Notes: generated by a model not told the origin, from the sequence alone. A stretch of 64,000 bases of DNA from Caenorhabditis elegans (GCF_000002985.6 NC_003281.10:186001-250000); one strand, 5' to 3'; positions 31,601-44,434 are shown, counted from the first letter of the stretch. Numbers and translations: made by a program.

Positions 31601-33250
31601 AGGGTGTGCGGCAATTGCCGGTTTGCCGAATTTGCCGCAAGTTTGCAATTCCGGCACTTTGCCGATTTGCCGGAAATATTTTCAAAACTTTTGCTTAAAA
31701 ACTGAGCGAGTTATAGGATAAGAAATGTATTTTTAAAAAAACGCCAAAAGTAGGTCAAAAGCTCAAAAACCTGAAGCTCCTCGCCTCCCGGCTCAGTGTA
31801 CGAATGCTTATAAATAATTTAAAGTTGAAACCTACTAGTAAAGTACGGGAATTTTGAATATTCTGTTTTTTTTTTTCGGGAAATAAAAGTTTTGGAGGTG
31901 TTCTGAAAATTGAAAAAAAAATTCAGACTTTTTTTTGGGAATTACAAAAAATATTATTTAAAAAAGAGTAAATCCGAACCCAAATTGAAGAGAAACTGTG
32001 AAAATTTCCAGTAAAAGTCTCTCTACAGAGAAACAGAGAACTGATAACAGGGAGATAAAAAAGAAAAAGAGCGACCACCTGTCAAGAGGTTTTTGGCGGT
32101 GACGAGGCTCTCTGTGCGCGGCGGCTGGGGGGGATACCGGATAGCTCCGCGAGCTCCTGCGCACTTGGAGGATCAAGAGGTTAATCATGGTTAAAAATAG
32201 TTAGAGGTTCTGTACTTTTGAAATAAACAGGGTGGTGGGGAAACCGGTTTAGAAGGGGGAGTTTTTTGAGAATTTTTGAAAATTCAAGGTTTTTTTTAAA
32301 CAAGGGAACTTATTCTTAAATATATGAGAAACCTAAAATATTTGAATGAATGAGTTGTACGGTTAAGACGGGCTAAAATAGAGCAAAATATATACTGACA
32401 ACACTTTTGGCTCACTTTTTCAATTAAAAAAAAATTACTACAATGTTCACAAGTGCCGTTTGAATTGAGCAAAATATGTTGTTAATTTCAGATTTCAGTA
32501 CCGCTGAATTTTTTAAAAACCGAATTGATAATTTCGTTTAAAATATTTGCAAACAAATTTAAGAAAAACCTTAAATTATTTCGAAATTTATTCCAGTGAG
32601 CAAAATGTGTTGTCAATTTCAACACCGCTGAAAAAAAATCTCAAAATTGGAAATTTCTAGTCGGAAACCCCTTAAAAAATGCTTTTTTGCTAAATTTTCC
32701 CATTGTAGATTTGAGTAGGTGAGCGCCTGCCTCCGGCAGGCCTGCATGCCTACCTAGGCGCAAGGCAGGCGTAAAAATTTTAGATCCAGCACTGGGTTTT
32801 TTCTCATATCTGCTAAAAAAACTGCAAAAATTTGGCTGGATTTTTGCCTAAAAATTCAAAAAAAAAATTTTTTCACATTTTTCTGAGACAGTTTTTTTTT
32901 TAGGTTTTCACAAGTTTTGGGTTAAAAAAATCTGAAAAATCTAAAAAAATTAAAGCACCAAAAGTGTCAAAATATGAAATAGTAATAGTAGTAATAATAA
33001 TAATAGAACAAAAAAAATAAAAGAAGACACTATATTTTTCTCACGATGATCATTTCCTTCTCAATTTTTTTTTTTTTGGCATATTTTTTCCTCTTGACTA
33101 TACGATTTGTTGGGGGTCAATCTTATTTGTAAATACAGAAGAAAAATCATACTAATTGAGCATTTTTTGTTTTTGAGATTTTTTGGGCTTTGAGCGGGAG
33201 AGTGCACTGTAGCTTTTGTTGGAGAATTTTCGAGTAAAATATTTTGGAAA
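31600..33250. other. Gene-poor AT-rich region
   Basis: Starts with what looks like the left end of another GGTGTGCGGCAATTGCCGG element (31603-31675) without a recognisable right end. It also holds a TAGGC-containing phrase (CTGCATGCCTACCTAGG, 32739), repeated TGTTGTCAATTTCA phrases (32470-32620) and purine/pyrimidine runs. No gene seen. Confidence 0.55.
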
Positions 33251-33259
33251 TTTGGGGAG

Positions 33260-33860
33260 AAATGTGAGTATGCTGGCCTAAAAAATTGAAAAATTCAACT
33301 TGAAAATTGAAATGTTTTAGTTTAAATTTCGAGTTTTACACTAGAAAATTAATTAAGTTTAGCCTTAAAAGTAAAAATTTCAGCATAAAATTGGATAATG
33401 TTAGCCTGAAAATTGGTTAATTTGAACCTAAAAAATGAATATTTTTACCTTAACAATCAGATAATTTTAGCATAAAAAGTAGAGATTTCAGTCTGAAAAT
33501 AGGATAATTTCAGCATAAAAATTGGATAATTTTAGCCTAAGAAATGCATAATTTCAGTCTAAAAATTAGATAATTTTAGCCTGAAAATTGGACTATTTCA
33601 GCATAAAAATTGCATAATTTTTGTCTAAAACATGAAGAGGTCTGCCCTAAAAATTGAGCAAATAAGCTTGAAAAGTGGAAAATTTAGCTAAATTTGTTCC
33701 TAAAGAATAAATTATTTTAGCCTAAAAATGTATTTAATTTATCTTTAAAATTTTAAGTTTTTAGGTCAAAATTTGGAGATTTTTGCTCCGAAAATTGGAC
33801 AGTTTTCGCAACATTTTTTACAACATTTTCAATTTTAAGCCTAAAAATGCGAAAAAATGA
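33260..33860. repeat. AATTTTAGCCTAAAAATTGGA tandem repeats
   Basis: About fifteen diverged units of 36-42 nt built from TTTTAGCCTAAAAATTGGATAA and TTTCAGCATAAAAATTGG. It lies ~1.6 kb upstream of klp-20. Non-coding. Confidence 0.8.
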
Positions 33861-35418
33861 AAAAAAAAATCATGTAACTTCTGAAAAAAAAATCTGCAAA
33901 TTTTCTTCTAAAATTTGAAATTTTCGACCTTTGTATTTCCATTTTCCATTAGCTTTTGTTGTTCTGTTTTTTCATTATTCAAAGTGCTTAGCGCAAATTT
34001 AATTTCCCAAAAATTTAGTTAAACATCACAGCCTCAAAGTGACGTACATTCCGGAAGTGTGGAACAGACGGGACCCTCCAAAAACACAGTAAATCGATAG
34101 AAAATACAATTCTAAACATTTTTGTAATTGGAAACTTATTGATAGCTCAATTCCCCGCGGAGTTATGCAGCTTTGAAGTTTGCGAGGCGAGAGAGTGTGG
34201 GTGGAGGAGAGACGCAGGCGGCGCGCACACTGCGTCTCTCCTCTCCCCACACTCTCTCGCCTCTCAAACTTAAAATCTACATAACTCCGCTGAAAATCAA
34301 GCTGTTGGAAAAATTCCAAATACAAATGTGTTTAGAATTTAATTTTCTGTTTATTTTTCTAAAATTTTAGTTTTTATCCATTTTGAAAAATGTTGAAACT
34401 CGGGTTTTTTTGGTTTCTTCGCAGCCAATCTTTGTGCCTATATGCCAGGATGTCCCCTCTCTGCACTAAAATTCGATACCAGACGGCTACTAGAACCCCC
34501 ATTTAGTGGACACCCTCGGCTCACTCTCTGCGTCTCTCCTTTCCCCTACATACTCTCCCTTCCTCTGTCTTTTTCTGGGTGTCCCTGCGTCTCTCACGGC
34601 TGTTACACTCTCTATTGGTTTCCGGGGACAACTGGTCATTTTACTACTACTATGCTGCTCAAGTTTTGAGGCTACTTTTACATTGTATTAGAAAAACCTG
34701 ACTTTTTCTGAGAATGTTTGGAAATTTTTTTTTGGGATTTTGGGTTGATTTTGAAGATTTAGAGTCAAATTTCAAGAACTGTTTAGATTGAATTTTCCCA
34801 CTGAAAAGTACGTTTTTTAATGAAATAATTGAACAAAATATTGAAAATGTTCGAAGTTTGAATTTGGTGCCGAATTTTTGAATTTTCCGTCAAAATTATA
34901 ATTTTGAAAATTTCTATTTTAGCTGCAATGTTTTTTTTTTAAATTTTTCTATTCTTACCCCTGTTTGAAGTTGATGCTGAAATTTTTAGAATAAAAAAAA
35001 AATTTTTGGCATTTCGAAATTTTAATATTATTTTATTATCGAAAAAATACGATCGCACAAATTTCTCATAATTTATTTTTGATCTACCTTGTTGACTAAG
35101 CTCCTCCCCTTCCTTGCTTAGCTTAAAATAGACTAAAAATTTTAATTTTTTGAATTTTTCGAAAAATTTTGGAAATTTATAGCCAAATTTTTTTCAAAAG
35201 TTCAAAATTTAAACTTTGCTTTAATCTGAAATTTTCTCGACTCTATAATTTCGCGGTAAAATTTTATTTTTTTTATTTTCAAATCTCTGAAATTTTCAGC
35301 CATTTTTCAATTTTTTTTTCGAAACTTTGTTTGATTTCAAATTCAAATGCGTTGATTTTATAATTTTTTTTCTGAAAAATTTGAATTTCCCGCTAATTTT
35401 TTCCCCATTTTTCAGACA
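33861..35418. promoter_or_regulatory. Upstream region of klp-20
   Basis: Holds the first copy of the 270-bp palindromic family (34093-34360), pyrimidine-rich CTCTCTGCGTCTCTCC sequence (34520-34600), then AT-rich DNA. A TTTTTCAG acceptor ends at 35415, three bases before the klp-20 ATG, so the mRNA is probably trans-spliced there. I saw no convincing X-box (DAF-19 site). Promoter position is inferred only. Confidence 0.45.
34093..34360. repeat. Palindromic 270-bp element, copy 1
   Basis: TATCGATAG-type end, then TCCCCGCGGAGTTATGCAGC and GAGAGAGTGTGGGTGGAGG. The second half is the complement, with GCGTCTCTCC, CCCACACTCTCTCGCC and CATAACTCCGC. It is the founder-type copy for the series in klp-20 introns. 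Confidence 0.88.
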
Positions 35419-38400
35419 ATGGAAGGTGCTGAAAAAGTGAAAGTAGTGGTACGATGTCGTCCAATATCCACCACAGAGAAACTTCAAGGACATAAAATTG
35501 CAGTCACCTGTAACGATGAGGAGAAGGCTGTGAATATTAAGAGCCTGAGCCAGGAGGTACGCCCTGATTTATTTCAGATTGTATTTTATAGAGCCTTAAT
35601 TTGTTCGAATTTTCCAGGATCCCCCACGAACTTTTTACTTTGACGCTGTTTTCTCCCCGAATACGGATCAAATGACGGTGTATAACGTCGCGGCGAGACC
35701 CATTGTGGAGAATGTGCTCAAGGGGTATAACGGTGAGTGGCTTGATGTGGGTAATCGATAGAAAATGAAATTCTGAACATTTTTGTAGTTGAAACCTTTT
35801 TGATAGCTCAATTCCCTGCGGAGTTATGCAGCTTAGAAGTTTGCGAGGCGAGAGAGTGTGGATGGAGGGGAGACGCAGTGTGCGCATGCCGCCTGCGTCT
35901 CTCCCCCTCTCCCACTCTCTCTCCACAAATTCATTGACAGGGCATAACTCCGCGGGGAGTTGAGCTATCAAAAAGGTTTCAACGGCAAAAATATGTAGAA
36001 TTTAATTTTTTATCGACTAATTCTAAAAATTTATCTGTAAAAAATCTCAAATTCATTTTCAGGCACAATCTTCGCGTATGGTCAAACAGGGACTGGTAAG
36101 ACCTTCACAATGGCTGGGGACTTGGAGCCCGTCGAGATGCGTGGAATAATTCCAAATTCATTTGCACACATTTTTGATCACATCGCAAAGTGCCAGCATG
36201 ATACAACGTGGGTTTTTGCTTGAAAATTGGGAGGAAAAGTGTCTTAAAAATATAGAATCCTGGTAGAAAATAAAATTTGAAACATTTTTGTACTTGAAAA
36301 CTTTTCGATAGCTTTGTTTTTTGCGGAGATACGCGGCTTTGAAGTTTGGATGCCGAGAGAGTGTGGGTTGAGGGGAGACACAGTGTGTGCGTGTCGTCTG
36401 CGTCTCTCCCTTTCCCACACTCTCTCGCCCAGAAAACTTTGAAGAGACATAACTCCACGGAAAGGAAAGCTAGAAAGGTTCCAACTGCGAAAATGTTCAG
36501 AATTTTATTTTCTACCTATTCACTGTAAATTTGATAAACTTCGAACATTTGGAAAATATATTTTTAATTGAAAAACATGCTTCAGAGCATCAGAAGATTT
36601 CTAATTGATACAAAATTAAATTCTGATTAACTTTGCAATAAAAAGTTTCTTGATAACTACATTTTCCGGCGAGTTATGCGGCGTTGAAGTTTCGCCGGCG
36701 AGGGAGTGTGGGAGGGGGAGAGACGCAGATGGCGCGCACACCCTGCGTCTCTCCCCCTCCCACACTCTCTCGCCCAGCAAACTTTGAAGGGGCGTAACTC
36801 AGCGGTGAGAGAAGCTATCGAAAAAATTTCAACTGCAAAAATGTTTAAAACTTTATTTTCTATCAAATAACACAAATTTTTAGATTCCTCGTCCGCGTAT
36901 CCTACCTTGAAATCTACAACGAAGAGATTCGAGACCTCCTTTCCAAGGATCACAACGGGAATCTGGAGATTAAGGAAAGACCGGATGTTGGCGTGTAAGT
37001 TTTTGCCTGAAAACTACTGAAAATTTTTAAAATTTTAAAAATTCCAAATTTCCAGCTACGTCAGAAACCTGTCGAACCCTACTGTGGAGAATGCCTCGAA
37101 GATGCAGGCACTGATGGAGTTTGGCAGCAAAAATCGTGAGTTTTTCTGACAAAAATTGGCTGAAAAATATAAACTTTGATATGATTTTCAGGAAAAGTTG
37201 GCGCCACGGCGATGAATTTGGAATCCTCCCGATCCCATGCAATGTTCACGGTAACCATTGAATCCTGCCGGAATGGCCTGGTGACCCAGGGAAAGCTTCA
37301 GCTTGTCGATCTGGCCGGCTCAGAGCGCCAGAGCAAAACTGGAGCACAAGGAGAGCGGTTGAAGGAGGCGGCGAAGATTAATCTGAGCTTGAGCACGTTG
37401 GGTAATGTGATAAGCTCGCTGGTGGATGGGAAGTCAACGCATATTCCGTATAGAAACTCAAAGTTGACGCGGTTGTTGCAGGATTCGTTGGGCGGGAATT
37501 CGAAGACTGTAATGGTGAGTGGTTTTAGGTTTTTAGGTTTTTGAACAGTTTCACAGTACCTAGACTCCCTTGACTCACATAACTCCTTAGAGCTGATTGC
37601 TATCAAAAATTTACAACCTAGAACATATAGCCCTTGAAATTTGCCATATTTTGTTAGTTGAAAACTTTTTTCTAGCACTACTCCCCGCGGAGATATGCCC
37701 TTTCAAAGTTCTTGCGGCAAAAGAGTGTGGGTTGAGGGGAGACGCAGTGTGCGCGCGCCGCCTGCGTCTTCCCTCCCCCTACGCTCTCTCGCCGCGCAAA
37801 CTTCAAAGCTGCATAACTCCGCGGGGGAGAGGAGCTATGAGAAAATTTTTAATTGCAAAAATGTAGAGAATTTAATTTTCTATCAAAATTTGAAAGTTTT
37901 CAGATTGCAAACGTTGGGCCTGCCACGTACAATTATGACGAGACGCTTTCCACGCTGAGATACGCAAATCGTGCGAAGAATATTCAAAACGTCGCGAAAA
38001 TCAACGAAGATCCCAAGGATGCTCAGCTCAGGAAGTTTCAGCTGGAAATTGAGGCTTTGCGTAAAATATTGGATGGTAAGCCATAAAATTATTTGAAAAT
38101 CTGAATTTTTTTTTCGGTTTTTCAGAAGAAAATCCCGGCGACGATGAGAATCAAGAAGAGGCCTGGGAAGCGAAAATGCAGGAAAGGGAGGTGGAAATGG
38201 AGAAAAAGCGGAAAATTCTGGAGGAACGGGTCAATTCGGCGGTTAACGATGAGGAGACGCATCGATTGGTGAAGGAGATGATGGAGAATGAGGCGGAATT
38301 GAAAAAAGCTAGGAGTGAGCATGAGAAATTGAGGTGAGAAATATGAAAATTTGTACAAAGTGCAGAAAATTAAATTCTGAACATTTTTGCCGTTGAAAGT

Positions 38401-41400
38401 TTTTTGATAGCTCAATTCTCCGCGGAGATATGCCCCACTGAAGATTGCACAGCGAGAGAGTGTGGGGAGAGGCGAGACGCAGTGTGCGCGCGCCGTCTGC
38501 GTCTCCCCACCACCACACTATCTCGCCGCTCGATCTTTGAAAGGGCATAACTCAACGAGAAATCAAGCTTTTGAGAAATTTCCAAAAGGAAAAATGGTTA
38601 GAATTTTATTTTCTATCGATTGAATGTAATTTTGGGGAGGTTTTATGATTTTTTACTTTTTTTTTCACACTTTTTTTGTTTTCTGATGAGTTTTAATATA
38701 TTTTAAGAATTCTCAAATCTCAAAAAGTTAAAATTTGAAGATATTTCGCAAAAAATTGTTGACAATTTTTGAGAAAAAGTTTTAAAACAATTGCAAGTCT
38801 TCAGAAAAAAGAAATTCCACAAGTTTTTGATAACAAACTAAAAATATTTTTAAAAAAGGCTAATGTATCTTTAATTTACCAATTTTTACTTATTTTACGG
38901 AAAAACTCCAAAAAAAGATTTAAAAAAACACAATTGTGGTGGAAAATTTCTTAAATGTCAAAAACTACACGACCTACCAAAATAGCCCTTAACATTTCCC
39001 ACATTTTGTCAGTTGAAAACTTTTTTCCAGCTCTACTTCCTGCGTAGTTACGCCGTTTCAAAGTTCGTGCGGCAAAAGAGTGTAGGCGAGGGGAGACGCA
39101 GACGGCGCGCGCACACTGCGTCTCTCCCCCTCCCACACTCTCTCAGCTCTCAATTTTTAAAGCGGTGTTACTCAGCGCGGAGAAGAGATGTAAAAAAGTT
39201 TTCTATTGACAAAATGTGGGAAATTTTAAGGGCTACAATTTGCCTATTATAACTTTTTTGATAGCACTGCTGGAATTTGAGATTTTGTGGTTTTTTGCAA
39301 AAAAAACGAAAAATTATGAATTTTTTATTGTTTTCAGATCAAAGCTAGAAAAAATCGAGAAAAAGCTTATTGTGGGAGGTGAAAACTTACTGGAAAAAGT
39401 CGAGGAGCAAGCGAAACTTCTAGAAGTGAACAACAAAGAGCTGGAGCAATCCAAATTCCAGGAGGCCCACCTCAGAACTCAATTGGAAGAACGGACGGCT
39501 GTAAAAGTGGAAATTGAGGAGAGGTATTCATCTTTACAAGAGGAAGCCTTTGTAAAATCCAAGAAAATCAAAAAAGTTAGCAATGAGCTGAAGGATGCTC
39601 GAGCGGAGCTTAAGGATTTGGAAGAGGACCATCAGAGGCAGGTGGAAGCTATGTTGGATGATATTCGCCAGTTGAGAAAAGTTAGTGATTTTTTAGAAAT
39701 TTGAAAAAAGTTGAAAAAAAAGTCAAAAATAGATTTTTAAAAATTAAAAAAAATTTTTTTTTTTGAACTTAAAAAAATTTGTCCAGATTTTTTTGTGAAA
39801 TTTTTTTTTCTAAATTTTCGAAAATAATTTTAAAATCGAATAGAACGTCTCAAAAAGTACAATTTTAAGTATTTAAGCTCCGCCCCTTTGTTAAGACCCG
39901 CCCACTTTTTTTTTGAATTTACGAAAACTTTTTTTTTGAAAAATTTTCCAGAACTAGTTTTCGTCAAAGAAGTTTTTTTTTTCAAACTTCTAAATCAAAC
40001 AGAGCTTCTAAAAAAGTATAATTATAAATATTTAAGCTCCGCCCCTTTCTTAGACCACACCCACTTTTTAGGATTAAAAAAAATTTCAGATTTTTTTTTC
40101 GTCAAAAAAGTTTTTTACTCAAATTTCAAAAATAACTTCAAAATTGAATATAGCTTCTAAAAAAGTATAATTATAAATATTTAAGCTCCGCCACTTTCTT
40201 AGGCCACGCCCACTTTTTTTTTTGATTTTTCGAAAACACTTTTTTGGATTTTTAAAAAATTTTCCCAGATTTTTACGAAAAATGTTTTTCTTCCTAATAT
40301 TTTTTTTTTAATTTTTGTCTAGAAAAATAAATATAATTTTTTAGGATCACCTACTTAGGCCCCGCCCCTTTTTAGGCTTAACCGAGTTTTAGGATGTACC
40401 ATGAAACCTCAGGATTTCCCCGTTGGAAAAATAGCAATTTTATTGAATTTTCTGAAAATCGAGGCTTTCACGTGGTGTCAGACTGTCCCATTCTGGCTTG
40501 ATCTACGTAGATCTACAAAAAATGCGGGAGAGACGCAGAGTTCTCAACTGATTTCGCATGATTAAAAGCGTTCTGACGCCACATTTTTTTAGGCGAAAAA
40601 TTCCCGCATTTTTTGTAGATCAAACCGTAATGAGACAGCCTGGCACCACGTGGGGTTTCAAGATTTTATGATTACAAATTTTACTGAAAAACTCAAGAAT
40701 TCACAAAGTTCATTTTACATTTTTGAAAAAAAAATTTTTGACATTTTTTTTCTGTTTAAGAATTCCAACTTTATGATTTTCGATGAAAAATTGAAAATTT
40801 TAAATTTTAACAGTCAATCCATTTTCAGGAGCTCCTACTAAATATTGCCATAATCGATGAGTACATTCCGGTGGAGCACGTGGAGCTAATTGAGAAATAT
40901 GTCAGTTGGAGTGAGGAGCACGGAGATTGGCAGCTCAAAGCAATTGCCTATACTGGAAATAATATGAGAGCCTCCGCGCCGCCGGCTAAGAAGGAGTTTT
41001 CGGTTGGTTTTCAGTTTTAATTTACGTTTTTAACTTGCATTTCGAACAATTTACATTTTCTCATATTTTCAACAACTAGCAGAGCTATCAGAAGTTATAG
41101 GCTTTAAAATTTTGCACATTTTATTAGTTGAAAATTTTTTTCTAGCGTCTCTCCCCGCGGAGTTACGCCCTTTCAAAGTTTTTGCGGCAAGAGAGTGCGG
41201 GGGAGGGGGAGACGCAGACGGCGCGCGCACGCTGCGCCTCTCCCCCTCCCACACTCTCTCGCCGCTCAAACTTTGAAGGGGCATAACTCCGCAAGGAGAG
41301 GAGCTATCGAAAAACTTTGAACTACAAAATGGTTTAGAATTTGATTTTCTATCGATTGCTGTACATTTCAAGTAACCAAATATTTCCAGAACAACAACCA

Positions 41401-41566
41401 AACGGTGCCAATGTACTACTCGTATCGTGCAGATCTTGGTGCATCAACCGCCGAGCACAGGCCACGGACGAGCTCCAAAAAGTTTGTAAAACCGATTGAT
41501 TTTATTATTTATAGATTTTTTTGCAGACATCGAGCATCAATTCGACTACAACAATTGCTCACATAA
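35419..41566 (+). CDS. klp-20: KLP-20, kinesin-II motor subunit (kinesin-2, KIF3 family)
   Basis: Twelve exons join in phase (35419-35556, 35618-35732, 36063-36207, 36884-36994, 37056-37135, 37192-37514, 37904-38075, 38126-38333, 39338-39680, 40829-41002, 41390-41481, 41527-41566) to 646 residues. The N-terminal motor head has the P-loop GQTGTGKT (91-98), switch I SSRSH (208-212) and switch II DLAGSE (236-241). After the neck ([13 protein letters not shown]) comes a long charged coiled coil, about 345-560, then a globular tail ending SIRLQQLLT. With KLP-11 and KAP-1 it forms heterotrimeric kinesin-II, which carries intraflagellar transport trains along the middle segment of sensory cilia. The gene is intact. 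Introns 2, 3, 6, 8 and 10 carry palindromic elements, so the locus spans 6.1 kb for 1.9 kb of coding sequence. Confidence 0.98.
35755..36015. repeat. Palindromic element, copy 2 (klp-20 intron 2)
   Basis: Inverted repeat with ends ATAGAAAATGAAATTCTGAA and ATTTAATTTTTTATCG and arms TTTTTGATAGCTCAATTCC / GGAGTTGAGCTATCAAAAA. The centre is CGCAGTGTGCGCATGCCGCC. It fills most of the intron. Confidence 0.9.
36255..36865. repeat. Two palindromic elements, copies 3 and 4 (klp-20 intron 3)
   Basis: Copy 3 is at about 36255-36520 and copy 4 at about 36600-36865, side by side. Both keep GAGAGTGTGGG...GCGTCTC...CCCACACTCTCTCGCC and arms with GCTATCGAAAA-like sequence. Copy 4 is the more symmetrical. 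Confidence 0.88.
37595..37885. repeat. Palindromic element, copy 5 (klp-20 intron 6)
   Basis: Inverted repeat with CTACTCCCCGCGGAGATATG, AGAGTGTGGGTTGAGGGG and the complement CTACGCTCTCTCGCCGCGC, ending ATGTAGAGAATTTAATTTTC. It ends ~20 nt before exon 7. Confidence 0.88.
38345..39240. repeat. Two palindromic elements, copies 6 and 7 (klp-20 intron 8)
   Basis: Copy 6 is at about 38345-38625 (ends AATTAAATTCTGAACATTTT and AATTTTATTTTCTATCG). Copy 7 is at about 38965-39240, a subtype with ends AGCCCTTAACATTTCCCACA and its complement TGTGGGAAATTTTAAGGGCT. Two terminal subtypes therefore coexist. Confidence 0.86.
39840..40400. repeat. TTTAAGCTCCGCCCCTTTCTTAG tandem units (klp-20 intron 9)
   Basis: Four units of ~155 nt containing TATTTAAGCTCCGCCCCTTT, GGCCACGCCCACTTTTT and TTTTTCGTCAAAAAAG phrases, near 39873, 40030, 40180 and 40355. 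Related to the repeats at 25960-26960 and 43150-44225. Confidence 0.82.
40485..40640. repeat. Inverted-repeat element of the GATCTACAAAAAATGCGGGA family (klp-20 intron 9)
   Basis: The ends are long inverted repeats: GTGTCAGACTGTCCCATT at the left against AATGAGACAGCCTGGCAC at the right, with inner arms GATCTACAAAAAATGCGGG and CCCGCATTTTTTGTAGATC. It is the most complete of three copies in the window. Confidence 0.85.
41055..41355. repeat. Palindromic element, copy 8 (klp-20 intron 10)
   Basis: Inverted repeat with CCGCGGAGTTACGCCCTTTC, GAGAGTGCGGGGGAGGGGGA and the complement TCCCCCTCCCACACTCTCTC, then GGGGCATAACTCCGCAAGG. It occupies most of the intron. Confidence 0.9.
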
Positions 41567-44434
41567 CTGGTACAGGTGAGCTAGACTATAAACTACAAAC
41601 TACAAATTTTAATTTGACTGAAAAACTTCTCAGTTTTGGGGTAAGTTTCTGACCCAAAATTTGAGAAATTATTTTCCAAACTCTGCCATTAAGTGGGCGG
41701 AGCTTACAGGTTTTCTATTTTTAGGAAATTGTTGCAAACTACAAACTACAAAATTAAAACTACAAACTACAAACTATAAATCATAGCTTTCACTATCTTG
41801 GCATATTCAACTTTTGAGAAAAAAGTTGAAAAAATCTGATTTTTTGACAAAGAAAAAGGTGGGCGGAGCCTAGTACCTTTTTTGAAAGCTGCAAACTACA
41901 TGGTACAGACTACAAACTACAAACTACAAACCGGATTTTTTATTTTCTTGGAATTTCAAATTTTGGAAAAAAAAGTTTTTGATTCGATTTTTGTTTTGAT
42001 TTTTCCTAACTTGTTAGCCAAAAAGTGGGCGGAGCCTAACTTACATTCTTCTAAAACTACAAACTACGAATATTAGACTACAAAATACACACTAAAAACT
42101 ACAAATCATAATTTCAACTTTTTTTGGATTTCCTAAATTTTCGGGGAAAATTTAATTCGATTTTTTTTCAAATTTTCCCCTAATAAAAAAGGGCGAAGCC
42201 TGTAATTGTAAGCTTTAAAAATTACAAACTACAAAATGCTGACTAAAAACTACAAACTACAAACTACAAACTACAAGCCGAAATTTTTATTTTCTTGAAT
42301 TTTTTTTTTTTCATATTTTGGAAAAAAAAAAGTTGTTCATTAAATTTTTCTCTGATTTTTTTCAAATTTTGTTCCCCAAAAAGTGGGCGGAGCCAATAGT
42401 ATTTATACTTTTCTGAAAGCTCAAAAAATTGTGCATTTGACAAAATTAGTTTCAGCTTGTAGCAAAAAATGTTTTCAAGAAAAAAATGACTGACAAAAAA
42501 ATTTTCCAAAAAAAAAATTTTTGTCACAAAAAATGACGAATTCAAAATTAATTTTTCTTGACGTATTTTTTTCTAAATTTTTCAAAATTTTCATACTCGT
42601 AATACACTAAATTCAGGTACATATTCATCTCCATCAATGTTACGCTGAATTTGCAGTGACATCTTTTGGCTCCGCCCACTTTTTGCCAGCAGCTCCCCGA
42701 GCACCTCCACTCCCTTTTGGCTTCCAATTTTTCTGTGTACTTTGCCATTTTCTGCTGTATTTTGCCTGTGCCACGTGTGCCACGTACTTTTTCGATAAAT
42801 CTGGTCATACCTTTAGTATATATCGTATAACTATAAAAAATTACGAAAAATCGAAGAAAATTTGATGAAAAACATGGAAATTTTCGACGCGTAAAGTCAG
42901 AAGGGAAGAATTTTTGTACTTTTTTGTACTACAAATTTGACGAATTTCGGCTTCAACCCACTCAGATGGGGCTCACTTGCGTCAGTCAACACTCACTTTC
43001 AGCCACTATATAGATTTTCAGATTCTTAGATTTTTCCAGGAATTTTAGAAATGGCAATTTTTTTTTAAACGCTTAAATTTTTTTGAGTTCAAATTTTTAG
43101 TTGTTCATGTTAAGTACATTAGATTAAGCTTAAAAAGAGCTTTTAGAAAAATGTACATTTAGTTAGGCTCCGCCCATTTTTAGCTGAAAAATTTTGAGTT
43201 TCATCCAATTTTTCATTTCTAGTAGTTCAAAACATTTTCTTCAATATTCTGAATTTTCAGGACCTTTGTAAATTGAAAGTTTATGGTACTATTTTCAACT
43301 TGAGCCAATATTAAGCTTTCAGAAATATATACATTTAGTTAGGCTCCGCCCATTTTCAGCGGAAAATTTTGGGGTTTAATCAAATTTTCATTTCAAAATT
43401 TTTTGAAACTTTTGAAATCCAAAGTTCTAAATTTTTTGGAATTTTTTGTTTTAGCGTTTGTAGTATCAGTTTCAACTTAAGCTTAAAAAGAGCTTTCAGA
43501 AAAATGTGCATTTAGTTAGGCTCCGCCCATTTTTTGGTAAAAAATTTGAGTTTAAGCCAGTTTTTTATGTCCACTTTTTGAATGTGTTACCTTAAAAATT
43601 CTGATTTTTTGAGAATTTCGAAATTTCAGTGTTAAAATTACTGATTTTGAATTAAACTCGAATTGAGCATTCAGAAAAAAAATAAATTTGCTCAGGCTCC
43701 GCCTACTTTCCTCCAACTATTTTAGTTTTTACACAATTTTGGCCAGATTTTCAGATCAAGAATGGGCTTTTCAAAGCTTCTTCTAATTTTACAACAATTT
43801 TTTTTAAAAGCTTTATTTAATTGAACTGACTGTCGGTTTCCTGAACTTCCAGAAAAATATAATTTTGTATTGACTCCGCCCATTTTTAGGTAAAAAATTG
43901 AGTTTATCTTTAAATTTTCCTTCAAATTTTGTGTTGTTTTTATTTTGGAAGCCTCGGATTTCTAAGATTTTCCTGGGAAAGTTTTGTGCAGATTATAATC
44001 AGATTAAGCCTAAAATTAGATTTTGGAAAAAAAAACTGAAATGCATCTAAACTCCGCCCACTTTAGCGGGAAATTTCGTCAAAAACTTTCACTGGGATTT
44101 TTTTTTCAAAGTTACGAATTTTATGCAATTTCAACTTTCTCAAAACTAATCTACCGTTGAAAAAATTGAAATTTATTGGAGCTTTCGAAAATGTATGAAT
44201 TTGCTCAAACTCTGCCCATTTTCAAAAGCTGGTTTTCCATAAGTTTTCGTAAATTTTTCTCAAAAGTTTTTTTTTTTTTTCAAAGCCTCGAATGTAAGAG
44301 ATCATTGTAACGTTAAATTCAAATTTTTGGCCATTTCTAGCTGAAAATTTTGGATTTCAAGGCGATTTTCATCTAATTTTTTAATTTTTTAAATAAATTT
44401 TTTTTTCGTGATTCCCTTATTTTTCCAGGTAATC
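41567..44434. other. Intergenic region klp-20 to the secreted-protein gene
   Basis: No convincing gene. 41580-42270 holds four ~160-nt units alternating ACTACAAACTACAAA with GTGGGCGGAGC(C/T)TA. 42540-43020 is the least repetitive part and has short opposing frames (about 86 codons minus at 42548-42808, 69 plus at 42656-42865) without recognisable features. 43150-44225 is a third repeat block. The 3' UTR of klp-20 and the promoter of the next gene must lie at the two ends. Confidence 0.65.
43150..44225. repeat. TTTAGTTAGGCTCCGCCCATTTT repeats, ~180-nt period
   Basis: About seven units, each with AGGCTCCGCCCATTTT or a variant (near 43163, 43345, 43521, 43696, 43873, 44052, 44210) followed by AAAATTTTGAGTTTAA-like sequence and ...AAGCTTAAAAAGAGCTTTCA. 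The regular ~180-nt spacing shows tandem growth. Confidence 0.83.

Noticed and set aside
36105..36953. Minus-strand frames of 86-117 codons in klp-20
   Set aside because: Antisense to klp-20 exons 3-4 and to the palindromic elements; similar frames appear at each copy of the element because the element, not a gene, is repeated.
42548..42865. Opposing 86- and 69-codon frames downstream of klp-20
   Set aside because: Overlap each other on opposite strands, no domain, no splice signals; left as unannotated spacer, although this is the least repetitive part of the region.
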